Source: an uncultured Bacilli bacterium (lineage in GTDB: Bacteria; Bacillota_I; Bacilli_A; RF39; UBA660). From it: 64,000 bases of DNA. Location of the stretch: NCBI GenBank assembly GCA_934157235.1, contig CAKPHH010000002.1, positions 1-64,000 on the forward strand. The letters are read 5' to 3'. The notes under the pieces were generated by a model. It did no database searches, was not told the DNA's origin, and saw only the letters and a program-made list of their open reading frames with translations. This document shows positions 8,121 to 17,256 of the stretch, piece after piece. Every line of letters starts with the position of its first letter. Position 1 is the first letter of the stretch. The translations under genes and the position numbers were made by a program.

Positions 8121-8805
8121 TATCGTAGACTCCTTTCTCTTTGAACGTTACTAAATGTCCATCTTTAAGGATTAGAACTTGTTTTTTCATTCTATTAACA
8201 ATTTCTTGATCATGAGTTGCCATTATAATTGTCGTTCCTCTGGTTTTATTGATGTTATCTAGAACCTTCATTATTTCCATACTCTTTTCAGGGTCTAGGT
8301 TTCCAGTTGGCTCGTCACATAGTAATAGTTTTGGGTCATTAACAATAGCTCTAGCAATCGCAACACGTTGTTGCTCTCCACCAGATAATTGATCGGGATA
8401 GTTATGTAGTTTGTTTTTTAAGCCTACATCTTCTAAAGCCTTTAAAACTTTCACTCTTATTTCGTCTTTTTTCGCGCCTATAACCTCAAGAGCAAAAGCA
8501 ACGTTTTCATAGACCGTTAGTTTAGGAAGTAGTCTGTAATCTTGAAAGACAATTCCTAATTTACGTCTTAATTTATATACTTTTTTATCTTTAAGTTTAG
8601 CAACATCTAGGCCTCCTACTATTATTTGACCTTTCGTTGGTTTTTCTTCTCTGTATAACATTTTTATTAGTGTACTTTTTCCAGAACCTGATCCACCTAT
8701 TACGAAAACAAACGAACCTTTCTCAATTGCTAAATTCAGATCATAAATTGCTGTAACACCGTTTCTATATTTTTTTTCAACGTGTTTTATTCTGATTAAA
8801 TCCAT
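8107..8805 (-). CDS. ftsE: Cell-division ABC ATPase FtsE
   Basis: A 232-residue ATPase with Walker A GGSGSGKSTLIK, signature LSGGEQQRVAIARAI and Walker B LLCDEPTGNLD. The start at 8805 is chosen because AAGGTGG lies seven bases upstream of MDLIRIKHV; 16 further upstream codons are open but lack a ribosome site. The order ftsE-ftsX-hydrolase near prfB is the same as in Bacillus subtilis. Confidence 0.95.
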   Translation of the reverse strand: MDLIRIKHVEKKYRNGVTAIYDLNLAIEKGSFVFVIGGSGSGKSTLIKMLYREEKPTKGQIIVGGLDVAKLKDKKVYKLRRKLGIVFQDYRLLPKLTVYENVAFALEVIGAKKDEIRVKVLKALEDVGLKNKLHNYPDQLSGGEQQRVAIARAIVNDPKLLLCDEPTGNLDPEKSMEIMKVLDNINKTRGTTIIMATHDQEIVNRMKKQVLILKDGHLVTFKEKGVYDNEAI

Positions 8806-8854
8806 TTTATCAACCACCTTAGCTTTTTTATTATAACATAAATTTTTACACAAT

Positions 8855-8882
8855 AAAAGAGAAGTTCATGATTACTTCTCTA
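8855..8882 (-). terminator. Terminator downstream of the yitT-family genes
   Basis: An 8-bp perfect stem AGAGAAGT / ACTTCTCT with an 8-base loop and a T-rich tail on the minus strand, between a YitT-family gene and ftsE. Confidence 0.7.
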
Positions 8883-8888
8883 TTTACA

Positions 8889-9746
8889 TTATTTTCCACC
8901 GACAACTTCATAGGAATCAGTTACAACGAAGAAGGCATCTTTATCAATGGTTTTTATTCCTTCGGTTACACGATAATATTCTCTTGTTGGGACAACAGTT
9001 AAAACAACCTTATGTTTTTTATTTAGGAAACCACCTTTGACATCAAATACTGTTACACTATGACCAAGTGTTTTGATAATATATTCTCTTATCTTATCTT
9101 CTTCAGAAGTAATGATATAGAAAGCTTTATTATTAGATATTCCTAGTAAGACTTTATTAATAATGATGGTATTTAAATAGATCAAGATAATAGCATACAT
9201 AACATTAGTCCAACCGAAGAATAGACCACCGATTAGGACAACTGCAGTATTCATAATAGCACTTGTTGTAGCAATTGGTATTTTATGATATTTCTCAAGG
9301 ATTTGACTAATAACTGGTAGGCCACCATTGTTGTAGCCTGTTTTATACATAATACCATTAGCGATACCATTTAGTACTCCAGCAAAGATTGTTATGATAA
9401 ACATGTCACTATAATCAATTTTGATTATATCTACTAAAGGCTCTGTTAATTCAACGAAGAAAGGATAAAGAAGACTTGCGAGAAGTGTTATAGCAGTTAC
9501 TTTTGGTCCTAAATACATGAAACTTAATAGAGCGCAAGTTAGTGAAATTACTAAAATCATAAGAGCAGGATCTATTCCATAAACATAATTAGTAATAGTT
9601 GCGATACCTCCGGCTCCTCCAGTTACTAGGTTTACAGGTAAAAGAAATAAGTTATAGACGATAGCACTAAAGAAGAGAGAAAATATTAACATTAAAATTC
9701 GTTTTAGTTCTTTTTTATCTTTTATTTTTAATACTTCAACATTCAT
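8889..9746 (-). CDS. YitT-family membrane protein (DUF161 + DUF2179), copy 2
   Basis: About 285 residues with five to six membrane segments in the first ~200 and a soluble C-terminal ~80-residue domain ending IDKDAFFVVTDSYEVVGG, the DUF2179 fold seen in YitT-family proteins. Their substrate is unknown. The start at 9746 (MNVEVLK) follows GGAGGCGAG; it begins just after the stop of the upstream paralogue. The two genes are clearly tandem paralogues: the N-terminal YNLFLxPxxLVxGGxGGIA stretch and the C-terminus are shared. Confidence 0.85.
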   Translation of the reverse strand: MNVEVLKIKDKKELKRILMLIFSLFFSAIVYNLFLLPVNLVTGGAGGIATITNYVYGIDPALMILVISLTCALLSFMYLGPKVTAITLLASLLYPFFVELTEPLVDIIKIDYSDMFIITIFAGVLNGIANGIMYKTGYNNGGLPVISQILEKYHKIPIATTSAIMNTAVVLIGGLFFGWTNVMYAIILIYLNTIIINKVLLGISNNKAFYIITSEEDKIREYIIKTLGHSVTVFDVKGGFLNKKHKVVLTVVPTREYYRVTEGIKTIDKDAFFVVTDSYEVVGGK

Positions 9747-9747
9747 A

Positions 9748-10629
9748 CTACTCGCCTCCAAATACTTCATAGGCGTCTGTTACCACAAAGAAAGCGTCAG
9801 GATCAATTTCAGAAATTCCTTCTTTTAACTTGTAGTACTCTTTCGTTGGCAGTACACACATTAAAACTGTTTGTTTTTCTTTAGCAAAACCACCTTTAGC
9901 ATTAAATACGGTAACGCCATGATTTAAACATTTTAAAATATATTCTTTTATAGCAACTTCTTCATCAGTAATAATGTAAAAAGCTTTACTGTCTGACACT
10001 CCTAGAATTACGCGATCAGATATAAAACTGATAATATATAAAGTGATTATAGAATATAGTAGTTTATTTGTACCAAAGACAAAGGAAGATAAAAGAACGA
10101 CACTCCCATCAGAGCATAAAAGACTTTTACCCATACTAAGTTTTAGGTATTTATTTAACAACTGACTAATAACATCAGTTCCACCACCGGTAAATCCTGC
10201 TTTAAATATCATACCAGCACCAAAGCCATATAACACACCACCAAATACGGCCGCTAGAAGAAGTTCAGAACTTTCAATAGTAATATAGGCGTTAATATTA
10301 GAAGTTAGCTTTACGCATAAGGGGAATACTAAAGATCCTAGAATTGACCCTTTTGTCTTTTCTTTGCCTAGAAAGATAAAACTTATGGTTAAAAGAATAA
10401 CATTACCAATTAATATTATGGTTGAATAGTCTAGACCAAATATTTCGTTTAGAATAATGGCTATACCGCCAACACCTCCAGCTACTAAATCATTAGGAGC
10501 CAAGAAAAGATTATAGGCGATAGAAACAAGAAAACAGCCTATTATGAATTTTAAGAATCGTTTGTATTTAGACTTTTCTTTTATTTGATCTAGAATTTCT
10601 AAACTCTTTCTTTTGGAAAAAAATTTCAT
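9748..10629 (-). CDS. YitT-family membrane protein (DUF161 + DUF2179), copy 1
   Basis: A 293-residue paralogue of the next gene, with the same order: hydrophobic helices with NLFLAPNDLVAGGVGGIAI near the N-terminus, GFGAGMIFKAGFTGGGTDV in the middle, and the soluble domain ending IDPDAFFVVTDAYEVFGGE. It starts two bases from the end of prfB and is probably expressed from the same transcript. Function unknown. Confidence 0.85.
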   Translation of the reverse strand: MKFFSKRKSLEILDQIKEKSKYKRFLKFIIGCFLVSIAYNLFLAPNDLVAGGVGGIAIILNEIFGLDYSTIILIGNVILLTISFIFLGKEKTKGSILGSLVFPLCVKLTSNINAYITIESSELLLAAVFGGVLYGFGAGMIFKAGFTGGGTDVISQLLNKYLKLSMGKSLLCSDGSVVLLSSFVFGTNKLLYSIITLYIISFISDRVILGVSDSKAFYIITDEEVAIKEYILKCLNHGVTVFNAKGGFAKEKQTVLMCVLPTKEYYKLKEGISEIDPDAFFVVTDAYEVFGGE

Positions 10630-10630
10630 A

Positions 10631-11729
10631 TTATAACCCTCTTTTTAAATTACTTTCTATAAATTCATCAATATATCCATCTAAGACTTTATTAACATTA
10701 CTAGTTTCATAGTTAGTACGATGATCTTTTACCATGGAATAAGGATGCATAACATAACTTCTTATTTGGGAACCAAACTCGATATTCTTTTGGTTTCCTT
10801 TTATTTTATTAAGTTCCTGTTCTTGTTCTTCTATTTTTCTTAATAACAGTTTGTTTTTTAGGACTTTTAGAGCTTGTTCTTTATTTTGAATTTGACTTCT
10901 TTCATTTTGACAAGTGACTACTATTTTAGTAGGTAAATGAGTAATCCTTACAGCAGAATCTGTTGTATTTACTCCTTGTCCACCACAACCAGAGGAACGG
11001 TAAACGTCAATTTTTAAGTCTTTTTCATCGATAACAATACTATTATCTTGTTCTATTTCTGGTGTTACTTCGACGGATGCAAAAGATGTATGACGACGAT
11101 TGTTAGAATCAAATGGTGATAATCTTACTAAGCGGTGTACGCCTTTTTCATTTTTTAAATAACCATAGGCATTATAACCTTTTATTAATAATGAAGCACT
11201 TTTAATACCGGCTTCTTCACCATCTTGATAATCAAGAATTTCAATTTTATAATTCTTTTTTTCACACCATCTAGTATACATTCTATATAACATCAAAGCC
11301 CAATCACAAGCTTCTGTACCACCAGCTCCAGAATGAATATCTAAGATACAATTATTCTTATCATAAGGACCGTTTAATAACAATAAAAGATTTAATTCTT
11401 CCATTTTTTGAGGAAGTTCTACTAGAGTTTTTTCTATTTGTTCTGATATTTCAGCATCGTATTCAAGTTCTATTAATTCTAACAATTCTAAGGAGTCAGT
11501 TATTTTAGTTTTGATTTGTTCAATATTATCAATCGTTTCTTTTTTAGTAGAAATCTCACTTAAAACTGTATCTTTTCTTTCTTTGTCAGTCCAAAAGTCA
11601 GGGGATTCAGTTTCCTTTTGAAGAGCAAGAAGTTCTTTCTTTTTTTGTTCTATGTCAAAGTAACCTCCAGTAGTTTTCAATTTCATTTGCAAATTTATTT
11701 AATGTTTGTTTAGCTTCTTTAATTTCCAT
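10631..11729 (-). CDS. prfB: Peptide chain release factor 2 (programmed +1 frameshift)
   Basis: RF2 reads UAA and UGA. Translation begins at ATG 11729 (GAGAGGTAC upstream) and gives 24 residues before an in-frame TGA at 11655-11657. A +1 shift at CTT-TGA-C joins this to the long frame (LDIEQKKKELL), giving ~365 residues. The body has the GGQ loop (SSGCGGQGVNTTDSAV) that triggers peptide release and the tripeptide-anticodon region. In Bacillus secA lies directly upstream; here 35 kb of other genes separate them. Confidence 0.96.
11655..11668 (-). promoter_or_regulatory. RF2 autoregulatory frameshift site
   Basis: On the minus strand: an SD-like GGAGG (11664-11668), three bases, then CTT TGA C. 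This is the canonical arrangement by which low RF2 levels cause a +1 slip at the UGA. It also shows that UGA is a stop codon in this organism. Confidence 0.92.
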
Positions 11730-11794
11730 TTTGTACCTCTCTTATTATAATGTTTGTTTTTTTATTTTTTATACATTTATATTCTAGCTATATG

Positions 11795-11822
11795 TTAACA
11801 TATTTTTAGTTTTTTGTATAAT
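11795..11822 (+). promoter_or_regulatory. Promoter for the small-RNA candidate
   Basis: TTAACA (11795-11800), 16-base spacer, extended -10 TGTATAAT (TATAAT at 11817-11822) on the plus strand, with no protein gene downstream. Confidence 0.5.
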
Positions 11823-11828
11823 AAAAAT

Positions 11829-11920
11829 TATTATTGCATATATTATTAGTGAGGAAGGTTCACTATATAGTGTGAAGATCCTCTGTTAATAGATTGAGCC
11901 ATTTTTGGCTCTCTTTTTTT
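11829..11920 (+). ncRNA. Candidate small RNA, about 90 nt
   Basis: Between prfB (minus) and the Nudix gene (minus) the plus strand shows a promoter, then a hairpin (GAGGA...TTCAC / GTGAA...TCCTC, about 11853-11884), then a terminator stem GAGCC/GGCTC with loop ATTTTT and eight T's (11896-11920). There is no start codon with a ribosome site. It matches no RNA family I can name. Strand choice rests on the T-run, which exists only on the plus strand. Confidence 0.45.
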
Positions 11921-11931
11921 GTGGCTTATAC

Positions 11932-11957
11932 AACAAAAAAAGGATTTTCACTCCTAT
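11932..11957 (-). terminator. Weak terminator after the Nudix gene
   Basis: A short AGGA/TCCT stem followed by eight T's on the minus strand, about 20 bases past the Nudix stop codon. Confidence 0.35.
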
Positions 11958-11975
11958 TTTTGTCACTTAATGTAC

Positions 11976-12380
11976 TTATTTTATTAATTTTTTATTTAGA
12001 CAGTATGGTACTACTTCATTCTTTAAAGTATTAGATAGTATATCAGTACCATGTGTTGAATCATACCATAGGAAGTTTTCTATCTCTTCACTTGTTGTTA
12101 GGGTTCCTTTTAGTTTATCTTTAGATAGGAAAACATAGAAGTGAATAGGCGTTTTGCCATCACTTGTTGCGATCTCATCAAATTCTAGGACTAGTTCAAG
12201 GGAATCTTCATTAAAGATGGCATTTGGTCCTAGTTCTTCATGGCATTCTCTGATAGCGGCTTCTAATGGGGTTTCATTTTCTTCAACACGACCACCAATC
12301 ATTTGATAAGTTGGTCTTTTCCTAGGTTTATCAATTAATAGTTTTTCATCTTGAAAAAACATTGTTCCGACTACTTTCAT
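11976..12380 (-). CDS. Nudix hydrolase
   Basis: A 134-residue single-domain protein. The Nudix box is complete: GGRVEENETPLEAAIREC followed by HEELG, matching G-x5-E-x7-R-E-U-x-E-E-x-G, so Mg-dependent cleavage of a nucleoside-diphosphate-linked substrate is expected. The substrate cannot be read from the sequence. It starts one base after the unknown 260-residue gene ends and is the last gene of a WYL regulator/SIS/unknown/Nudix set, which suggests a shared sugar-nucleotide or nucleotide-metabolite theme. Confidence 0.88.
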   Translation of the reverse strand: MKVVGTMFFQDEKLLIDKPRKRPTYQMIGGRVEENETPLEAAIRECHEELGPNAIFNEDSLELVLEFDEIATSDGKTPIHFYVFLSKDKLKGTLTTSEEIENFLWYDSTHGTDILSNTLKNEVVPYCLNKKLIK

Positions 12381-12381
12381 A

Positions 12382-13164
12382 TTATTCTCCTTCTTTTATA
12401 GTTTTCATTTTCTTGGTATATTGTTTTACACAGTCATCTAATTCTACAGTTCCATAGTCATGAATAGCGTCTATTTGACCATTTAGACTACAATATGTAG
12501 GCCATGATGTAGCATCACAGGCTAACTTTATAGAAAAATCAGCATTACATCTTTTACCAATATAATTATTAATAGTTATGGCAGAAATGGGCGATACAGA
12601 ATTATCAGTATCAAAAATAAGTCCAAAGTAAGAATCAAGTTCTAAAAGAATTTTTACTTTTGGCACTACGGATTCTGCTGTTATGAATGGTATTGGTAAT
12701 TTATCGATAGATGATGTTTCTCTTTCTTCTTGATGATAACGTTCTCTATAGAAGTTTTTCGATTCAAGAAGTGCTCTTCTTAGTTCTTGGAGTCTTTTAA
12801 TACCGGATATTTGTTCATTCTTTCTATTTCCAAATAAGCTAGTTATTCTAGTTACAAAATCCGCTTGGCTTTTTTCATCTAATTTTATACCAGATGATAG
12901 TATTTTACTGATTATATTTTCAATAATGGTAAATTCTAGAAATTCTCCAGCAGCACTTATAGTTTCATAATCACTTTGCTTTTTATTTGGTTTAGCAAGA
13001 ATAAAATCTTTCATATAGATGGCTATTGGCATATTACTGCTAGTTTTGACAAGGTATAATTCTTCGAGTTCTTGTAAAAACTGATGCCTTTCTTTTGTGT
13101 TATAGCCATATATAATTTGATGTCTACTGGTATCCATGATTTGCCTTTTTAAATATTCTTCCAT
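12382..13164 (-). CDS. Unknown protein between SIS and Nudix genes
   Basis: A 260-residue cytosolic protein that I do not recognise. The N-terminal HQIIYGYNTKERHQFLQEL followed by PIAIYMKDF vaguely resembles an AAA/STAND ATPase start whose P-loop has been lost. The middle is helical; the C-terminal third has beta-rich segments (GLIFDTDNSVSPISAITIN). AAGAGGTG precedes the ATG. Tight packing between the SIS-domain and Nudix genes points to a common process. Confidence 0.65.
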   Translation of the reverse strand: MEEYLKRQIMDTSRHQIIYGYNTKERHQFLQELEELYLVKTSSNMPIAIYMKDFILAKPNKKQSDYETISAAGEFLEFTIIENIISKILSSGIKLDEKSQADFVTRITSLFGNRKNEQISGIKRLQELRRALLESKNFYRERYHQEERETSSIDKLPIPFITAESVVPKVKILLELDSYFGLIFDTDNSVSPISAITINNYIGKRCNADFSIKLACDATSWPTYCSLNGQIDAIHDYGTVELDDCVKQYTKKMKTIKEGE

Positions 13165-13214
13165 AACCCACCTCTTTTTTAGTATAGCATTTTATTAAAG
13201 ATAAAGAAACTCTT

Positions 13215-14138
13215 TTAAATAGTTCCTTTATAGGTGTAGAGTTTTTTAGTAATTGGAGAGTAATCTACTTTTGATAGGTCTTTTTCTCTTTGTTCGGCTA
13301 AATATTTTGTTAAATACATTGATTGAACTAGCATATGGAAGTCAGCTTCTACTTGATCTTTTGATGGAGAGGATATTACTATTATTTCATTATAATAAGG
13401 TTTTAATTCTTCTAACATCATTTTATCAAAGTCTGTTTCCTTATCAAAATAGATAGCATTACTACTTCGAACTGTAGAAAGGGTCGAGCGACCATGACAA
13501 TAAGAGTATTTATCATGAACTATAGGTATAGCTAGACCAGACTCTACTAGAGTTGATTCTAGATACTTAGCTGATGTTGAAGTATCATAGCCAGAAAAGA
13601 TTTCGTAAGTAATTGGAGCTGTTTCAAATGAAAAGTTTGTTGGTTCGATCAATTCTAGAATTCTATCAGTGTTTCCATCTAAGTAATAGTCTAGGAAAAT
13701 ACTTACTGGTATTAGAGTTGCTCCTAGAGAAATGAAGCTTCTTTCTTTATCAATAGATGTTTGATACTGTAGATAAGTAACATCTGGGTCAGTAAAAGAA
13801 TTATTCGATAGTAAGAACTTTTTTAGATTATTCTGAAACGATAGGTCTACACCATAGTTATTACCACTATAGCTACAGGCTAGAACGTTTCTAAAACCTG
13901 ATAAGTTTTGATAAAGAAAATCTCTTGGTTCACTACTTTGAGTAATGATATGATTCTTTTGATTTAGAATTTTAGCACCAAAGGTACTTACAACACTAGA
14001 TCCTCCTACTCCAGATACAATTGATGGTTCCTTTAGTTCTAGTAAATTTCTTCTAATAAACTCTAAATCTGTTTTTTCGAGGGCATCCTCTACTCTTTTC
14101 TTTAAATGTTCAAAATTAATTTTCATGTTTTTTTCCAT
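13215..14138 (-). CDS. SIS-domain protein (sugar-phosphate binding)
   Basis: A 307-residue protein with SIS (sugar isomerase) features: SIVSGVGGSSVVSTFGAKIL near residue 40 and ACSYSGNNYGVD near 88, where Ser/Thr-rich loops bind phosphosugars. The segment KYSYCHGRSTLS near 215 resembles the second SIS half of glucosamine-6-phosphate synthase-like proteins, but no glutaminase domain is present. GAGGAGG lies eight bases before the ATG and is part of a long hairpin (see 14146-14177), so its translation may be controlled. The gene is downstream of a WYL regulator. Confidence 0.75.
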   Translation of the reverse strand: MEKNMKINFEHLKKRVEDALEKTDLEFIRRNLLELKEPSIVSGVGGSSVVSTFGAKILNQKNHIITQSSEPRDFLYQNLSGFRNVLACSYSGNNYGVDLSFQNNLKKFLLSNNSFTDPDVTYLQYQTSIDKERSFISLGATLIPVSIFLDYYLDGNTDRILELIEPTNFSFETAPITYEIFSGYDTSTSAKYLESTLVESGLAIPIVHDKYSYCHGRSTLSTVRSSNAIYFDKETDFDKMMLEELKPYYNEIIVISSPSKDQVEADFHMLVQSMYLTKYLAEQREKDLSKVDYSPITKKLYTYKGTI

Positions 14139-14145
14139 AAAAATA

Positions 14146-14177
14146 CCTCCTCAAGTTCAATATAACTTAAGAGGAGG
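14146..14177 (-). promoter_or_regulatory. Hairpin hiding the ribosome site of the SIS gene
   Basis: Between the WYL stop codon and the SIS start codon the minus strand reads CCTCCTCTTAAGTT, loop ATATTG, AACTTGAGGAGG. The 3' arm contains the Shine-Dalgarno sequence GAGGAGG. The structure can mask it until a ribosome finishing the upstream gene, or a factor, opens it. There is no T-run, so it is not a simple terminator. Confidence 0.6.
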
Positions 14178-14188
14178 AAGTATTTCGT

Positions 14189-14791
14189 CTACTCATATTT
14201 TTCTTCTAATAATTCATATTCTAAGATTCTTTTTAATTCAAAATGTCTAATATCTTGTTTTTTTTCACAGAATGCGGCACAATACCAACCATCTTGGAAA
14301 AGGAACATTTCTGCTGGATCAATTATTCTTTCATTTTCGCCCTTGTTGTAGGAATAGTAACGAATTCTTACTTTACGTTTTTCTCGAATAGCGCGTGTTA
14401 ATAAATTAAATTTCTTTTGAAGTTCATCTTCTAATTTGAACTTAGAGGTATCTTGTTTACTACCAATATAGATTCCTTTGATTTTGTTTTGTAAAGTTAG
14501 GAGCCTTTCTCTTTTTACTTCATCTGTTTCTTTTTCAATATATTGGTCTAATAGCTTGTAGTCATTTTCAGAAAAGCGGCGGATTGGAACCTTAACAGGT
14601 CTAGTTAGAACATAACCACCATATGGTCCTAGGATTGAATCAATATAAATTCCGGCTTTTTCTAGATCTTCTTTGTAGACTCTTATCATACGTTCTGAGA
14701 CTTCAAGAATAGTTGAAAGTTCTTTAATACTATATTTACGACCGGATTGTAATAATTCTAATAAAGTTATAGCGTTTGATACTTTAGACAT
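14189..14791 (-). CDS. WYL-domain transcriptional regulator
   Basis: A 200-residue protein: an N-terminal winged helix (YSIKELSTILEVSERMIRVYKEDLEKAG) typical of DeoR/HTH_11 regulators, then a WYL-type beta domain with VRIRYYSYNKGENERIIDPAE and FLFQDGWYCAAFCEKKQDIRHF. WYL domains bind ligands such as nucleotides or oligosaccharides, and often control defence or stress genes. It heads the SIS/unknown/Nudix run and probably regulates it. Confidence 0.85.
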   Translation of the reverse strand: MSKVSNAITLLELLQSGRKYSIKELSTILEVSERMIRVYKEDLEKAGIYIDSILGPYGGYVLTRPVKVPIRRFSENDYKLLDQYIEKETDEVKRERLLTLQNKIKGIYIGSKQDTSKFKLEDELQKKFNLLTRAIREKRKVRIRYYSYNKGENERIIDPAEMFLFQDGWYCAAFCEKKQDIRHFELKRILEYELLEEKYE

Positions 14792-14797
14792 AATTAT

Positions 14798-15043
14798 TTA
14801 CTTAGTAGCACTTTCTATTTCTTGTAATTCAAAACGATATTTTTGTTTGACAGTTGGATATTTCTCATGATCTACTTCACTTAAAAACATTGACTTTGGT
14901 CTTATCCACAATTCATTAGTTCCATATAGAGCTCTATAGATAACACATTCTTCACCAGTTTCTGAGTATTTGCCTGTGTCTACTACTAAGTAATAGTTTC
15001 CTTTAAAATGTTTGTAGATACCATTTATTTTTAATTTATTCAT
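14798..15043 (-). CDS. DUF1653 family protein
   Basis: An 81-residue protein. The start at 15043 (MNKLKINGIYKHFKG) follows GAGGTG; an earlier in-frame codon has no ribosome site. The pattern GxYxHFKGNYYxVxxxxxxSETGEExVxYxxLYG and the WIRPKSMFLSEV end are typical of DUF1653, a small beta-barrel-like family of unknown role. Only seven bases separate it from the WYL regulator. Confidence 0.85.
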   Translation of the reverse strand: MNKLKINGIYKHFKGNYYLVVDTGKYSETGEECVIYRALYGTNELWIRPKSMFLSEVDHEKYPTVKQKYRFELQEIESATK

Positions 15044-15077
15044 TTTAACACCTCTTCGTTTATTATAACATTGCATA

Positions 15078-15103
15078 GAAAAAAGACAAAGATGTCTTTT
15101 TAA
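15078..15103. terminator. Terminator between DUF1653 and exported-protein genes
   Basis: An AAAAGACA/TGTCTTTT stem with a 3-base core and T-runs on both strands, located directly after the stop of the gene ending at 15104. Confidence 0.7.
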
Positions 15104-16048
15104 TTACTCGATAAAAGTTGAAGGCTTTTCATTTAAAGTACCTCTATAATAATTTGTCTGATACTTTTTGGGTCTTGTTAGACAATCATTTATTGGTATT
15201 AAGGTATAGTCTTTTAAAATTACATATTCATAAGTAAAAGTTAAAACCTCATTGTAATATTTGGTTAATAAATCTATTTTCATAGTAGTTGTCTTTTTAC
15301 CAGATGTATCATAGTAGTCAACAATTTCATAAAAGCCTTTATCTGTTTTTAAGATTCGTTCGTTGTAGATGCGAATTATTTTTTCTCCTTCGTAATTTCC
15401 AGATATTTTTTCATAAGCTGTTGGAACAGTTACTTTATTTTGGAAATGATAATATTCTGGAATGATGTTATAGAGAATATTATCTTTTACGTATAGGTTA
15501 TTAGCCGTAAAATCATAAGCCATTTTTTTATCTAGATATTTTTCAGAATAGTTGTTGGTTGCTAAGGTTTTTAACTCGTAGGTAGCCTTTTCAAACATAG
15601 AATAGTCATCTACGGGATCATTATCAATATTATTATCATAAATAGAATATAGGGTATCCGTATAATCAATAAAGTTAATGTCAGCACCTAGGCTTGGTAC
15701 TATATTCATTACCTTGATATTATTTGGAATGTCATAGGCCTTTTTATAACTAAGTTCTCCTGTTTTTAGTTTAGCTGGATTAAATATATAAGCAGTATTA
15801 TTAGTTATAAAAGCATACTCTAGGAAGCTTGTGTTTTCATTTAATACTTCTCCAGAGACAAATTTCTTGTAGTTCGCTTCTTCTTGAGTTTGGTTATTCT
15901 TCTTTAAAACTGCTGAAAGAAGGCTTTTAGCTTTTTTATTTTCTTCTTTTTGCGTCGTTTTAACATTTTTTGATAGTAATATAATAACTGGTATCGCAAC
16001 AATTAGAACTAAAGCTATACTTTTAATTAATTTTTGTTGTTCTTTCAT
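15104..16048 (-). CDS. Membrane-anchored exported protein of unknown function
   Basis: A 314-residue protein with one N-terminal membrane segment (residues ~9-26) and no lipobox. The rest is predicted extracellular, Lys/Asn/Tyr-rich, with no motif I know. It lies 22 bases downstream of the PrsW-like protease gene, itself next to a similar zinc-ribbon protein, and may be its partner or substrate; that is only a positional argument. Confidence 0.6.
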   Translation of the reverse strand: MKEQQKLIKSIALVLIVAIPVIILLSKNVKTTQKEENKKAKSLLSAVLKKNNQTQEEANYKKFVSGEVLNENTSFLEYAFITNNTAYIFNPAKLKTGELSYKKAYDIPNNIKVMNIVPSLGADINFIDYTDTLYSIYDNNIDNDPVDDYSMFEKATYELKTLATNNYSEKYLDKKMAYDFTANNLYVKDNILYNIIPEYYHFQNKVTVPTAYEKISGNYEGEKIIRIYNERILKTDKGFYEIVDYYDTSGKKTTTMKIDLLTKYYNEVLTFTYEYVILKDYTLIPINDCLTRPKKYQTNYYRGTLNEKPSTFIE

Positions 16049-16070
16049 ATTTCACCTATTCTATACTCAA

Positions 16071-17255
16071 TTAGTTAGTTGTTTGTTTTTTACTTTTATT
16101 TAATTTCTTTATATCATCAACTTGTTTTAATCCTAAATTGATGTAGTAAATGATTACTAACCAAGCTAGGATTGTTACTGTTATTTGAACTATACAATAT
16201 GGAGAATTTATTGGCATATCCCAAACTCCATGTAGAACGATTGGAATCAAACACATAAGCAAGAATCTTTTATCGTTTAAATGTTTTTTAGATAATGGCT
16301 CTAGGCCTTTTACATACATTAAAGCAGCTCCTTCAATAGCAGCCCAAGCAACGTGACCGCCTGGTGCTAGGAAACCTCTTAGTTTAATTACATATAACAT
16401 TGTTTCTAAACCATTGTTTATACCATTTCTTAAAATGTACCCTGCTGTTTCAAAAGCGGCAAAGCCGGCTCCAACTGCTGCTCCTACTAAAAGGCCATTT
16501 AGGATATAGTTACATTTTTTATTTTTGAATAAGAATAAGGCAACTACAGTAGCTTTAGGTATTTCTTCAACAAAACCAACCATTAGAGCTCCAGTATAAG
16601 TTCTAATATCGGTATTAATATCAAGTGAGAAAAGCAAGATTGCGATAATTAGACTTAGTGCTCCGCCAAGAATAAAGTATTTTATAACTTTATAGAAAGG
16701 AATGTTTCTAAAAAGATTTATTTCAAAGAAGAATATTAAGACTGTAACCGGCATAGCAAAGGCACCTAGCATAACTAAGGCTGGTAGGAAATTATCATTT
16801 CCATAATTGATGAAACCAATACGTGTAGGTATATAAGCTAGGATAAAGAAGATGAATATCTTTAAATAAACCCAAGCACTAGCATCTTTAGGATTAATGT
16901 CTTTTACATCAGGAGTTGTTGTTTTTCCTCCACAGATAAATACTTCATCTAAATCTTCTTCAGTATGTGTCTTAAAGGTATTTTTAAATAGGTCTTTAAA
17001 TGTTACATAGTTTTCAGATTTTGCTCCGGTTATTTTATCTAAGTTTTCAGTTATAATGTTATTAATATTATTTAAATTATTTGTACTTTGTTTTGCGATT
17101 GGATAACCACAGTCTGGACAATTTTTTTCGTCCCCTTTTAATTTTTTTCCACATTCTGGACAAGTGATTTTTTCTACTTTGATTCCACAATGAGGACATG
17201 TTTTAGCACTCGATGATATTTCTTTGCTGCATTCTGGGCATTTGATTAGTGCCAT
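16071..17255 (-). CDS. Double zinc-ribbon plus PrsW-type intramembrane protease
   Basis: A 394-residue protein. Residues 1-55 hold two zinc ribbons (CPECSKE/CPHCG and CPECGKK/CPDCG). From ~130 there are eight to nine membrane segments with the PrsW motifs in order: GFVEEIPK (the EE pair), AFAAFET, PGGHVAWAAIEGAAL and HGVWD. PrsW is a glutamic-type intramembrane protease; the Bacillus member performs site-1 cleavage of an anti-sigma factor. The added zinc ribbons are unusual for the family. No anti-sigma gene is adjacent, so the target is unknown. Confidence 0.82.
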   Translation of the reverse strand: MALIKCPECSKEISSSAKTCPHCGIKVEKITCPECGKKLKGDEKNCPDCGYPIAKQSTNNLNNINNIITENLDKITGAKSENYVTFKDLFKNTFKTHTEEDLDEVFICGGKTTTPDVKDINPKDASAWVYLKIFIFFILAYIPTRIGFINYGNDNFLPALVMLGAFAMPVTVLIFFFEINLFRNIPFYKVIKYFILGGALSLIIAILLFSLDINTDIRTYTGALMVGFVEEIPKATVVALFLFKNKKCNYILNGLLVGAAVGAGFAAFETAGYILRNGINNGLETMLYVIKLRGFLAPGGHVAWAAIEGAALMYVKGLEPLSKKHLNDKRFLLMCLIPIVLHGVWDMPINSPYCIVQITVTILAWLVIIYYINLGLKQVDDIKKLNKSKKQTTN

Positions 17256-17256
17256 A

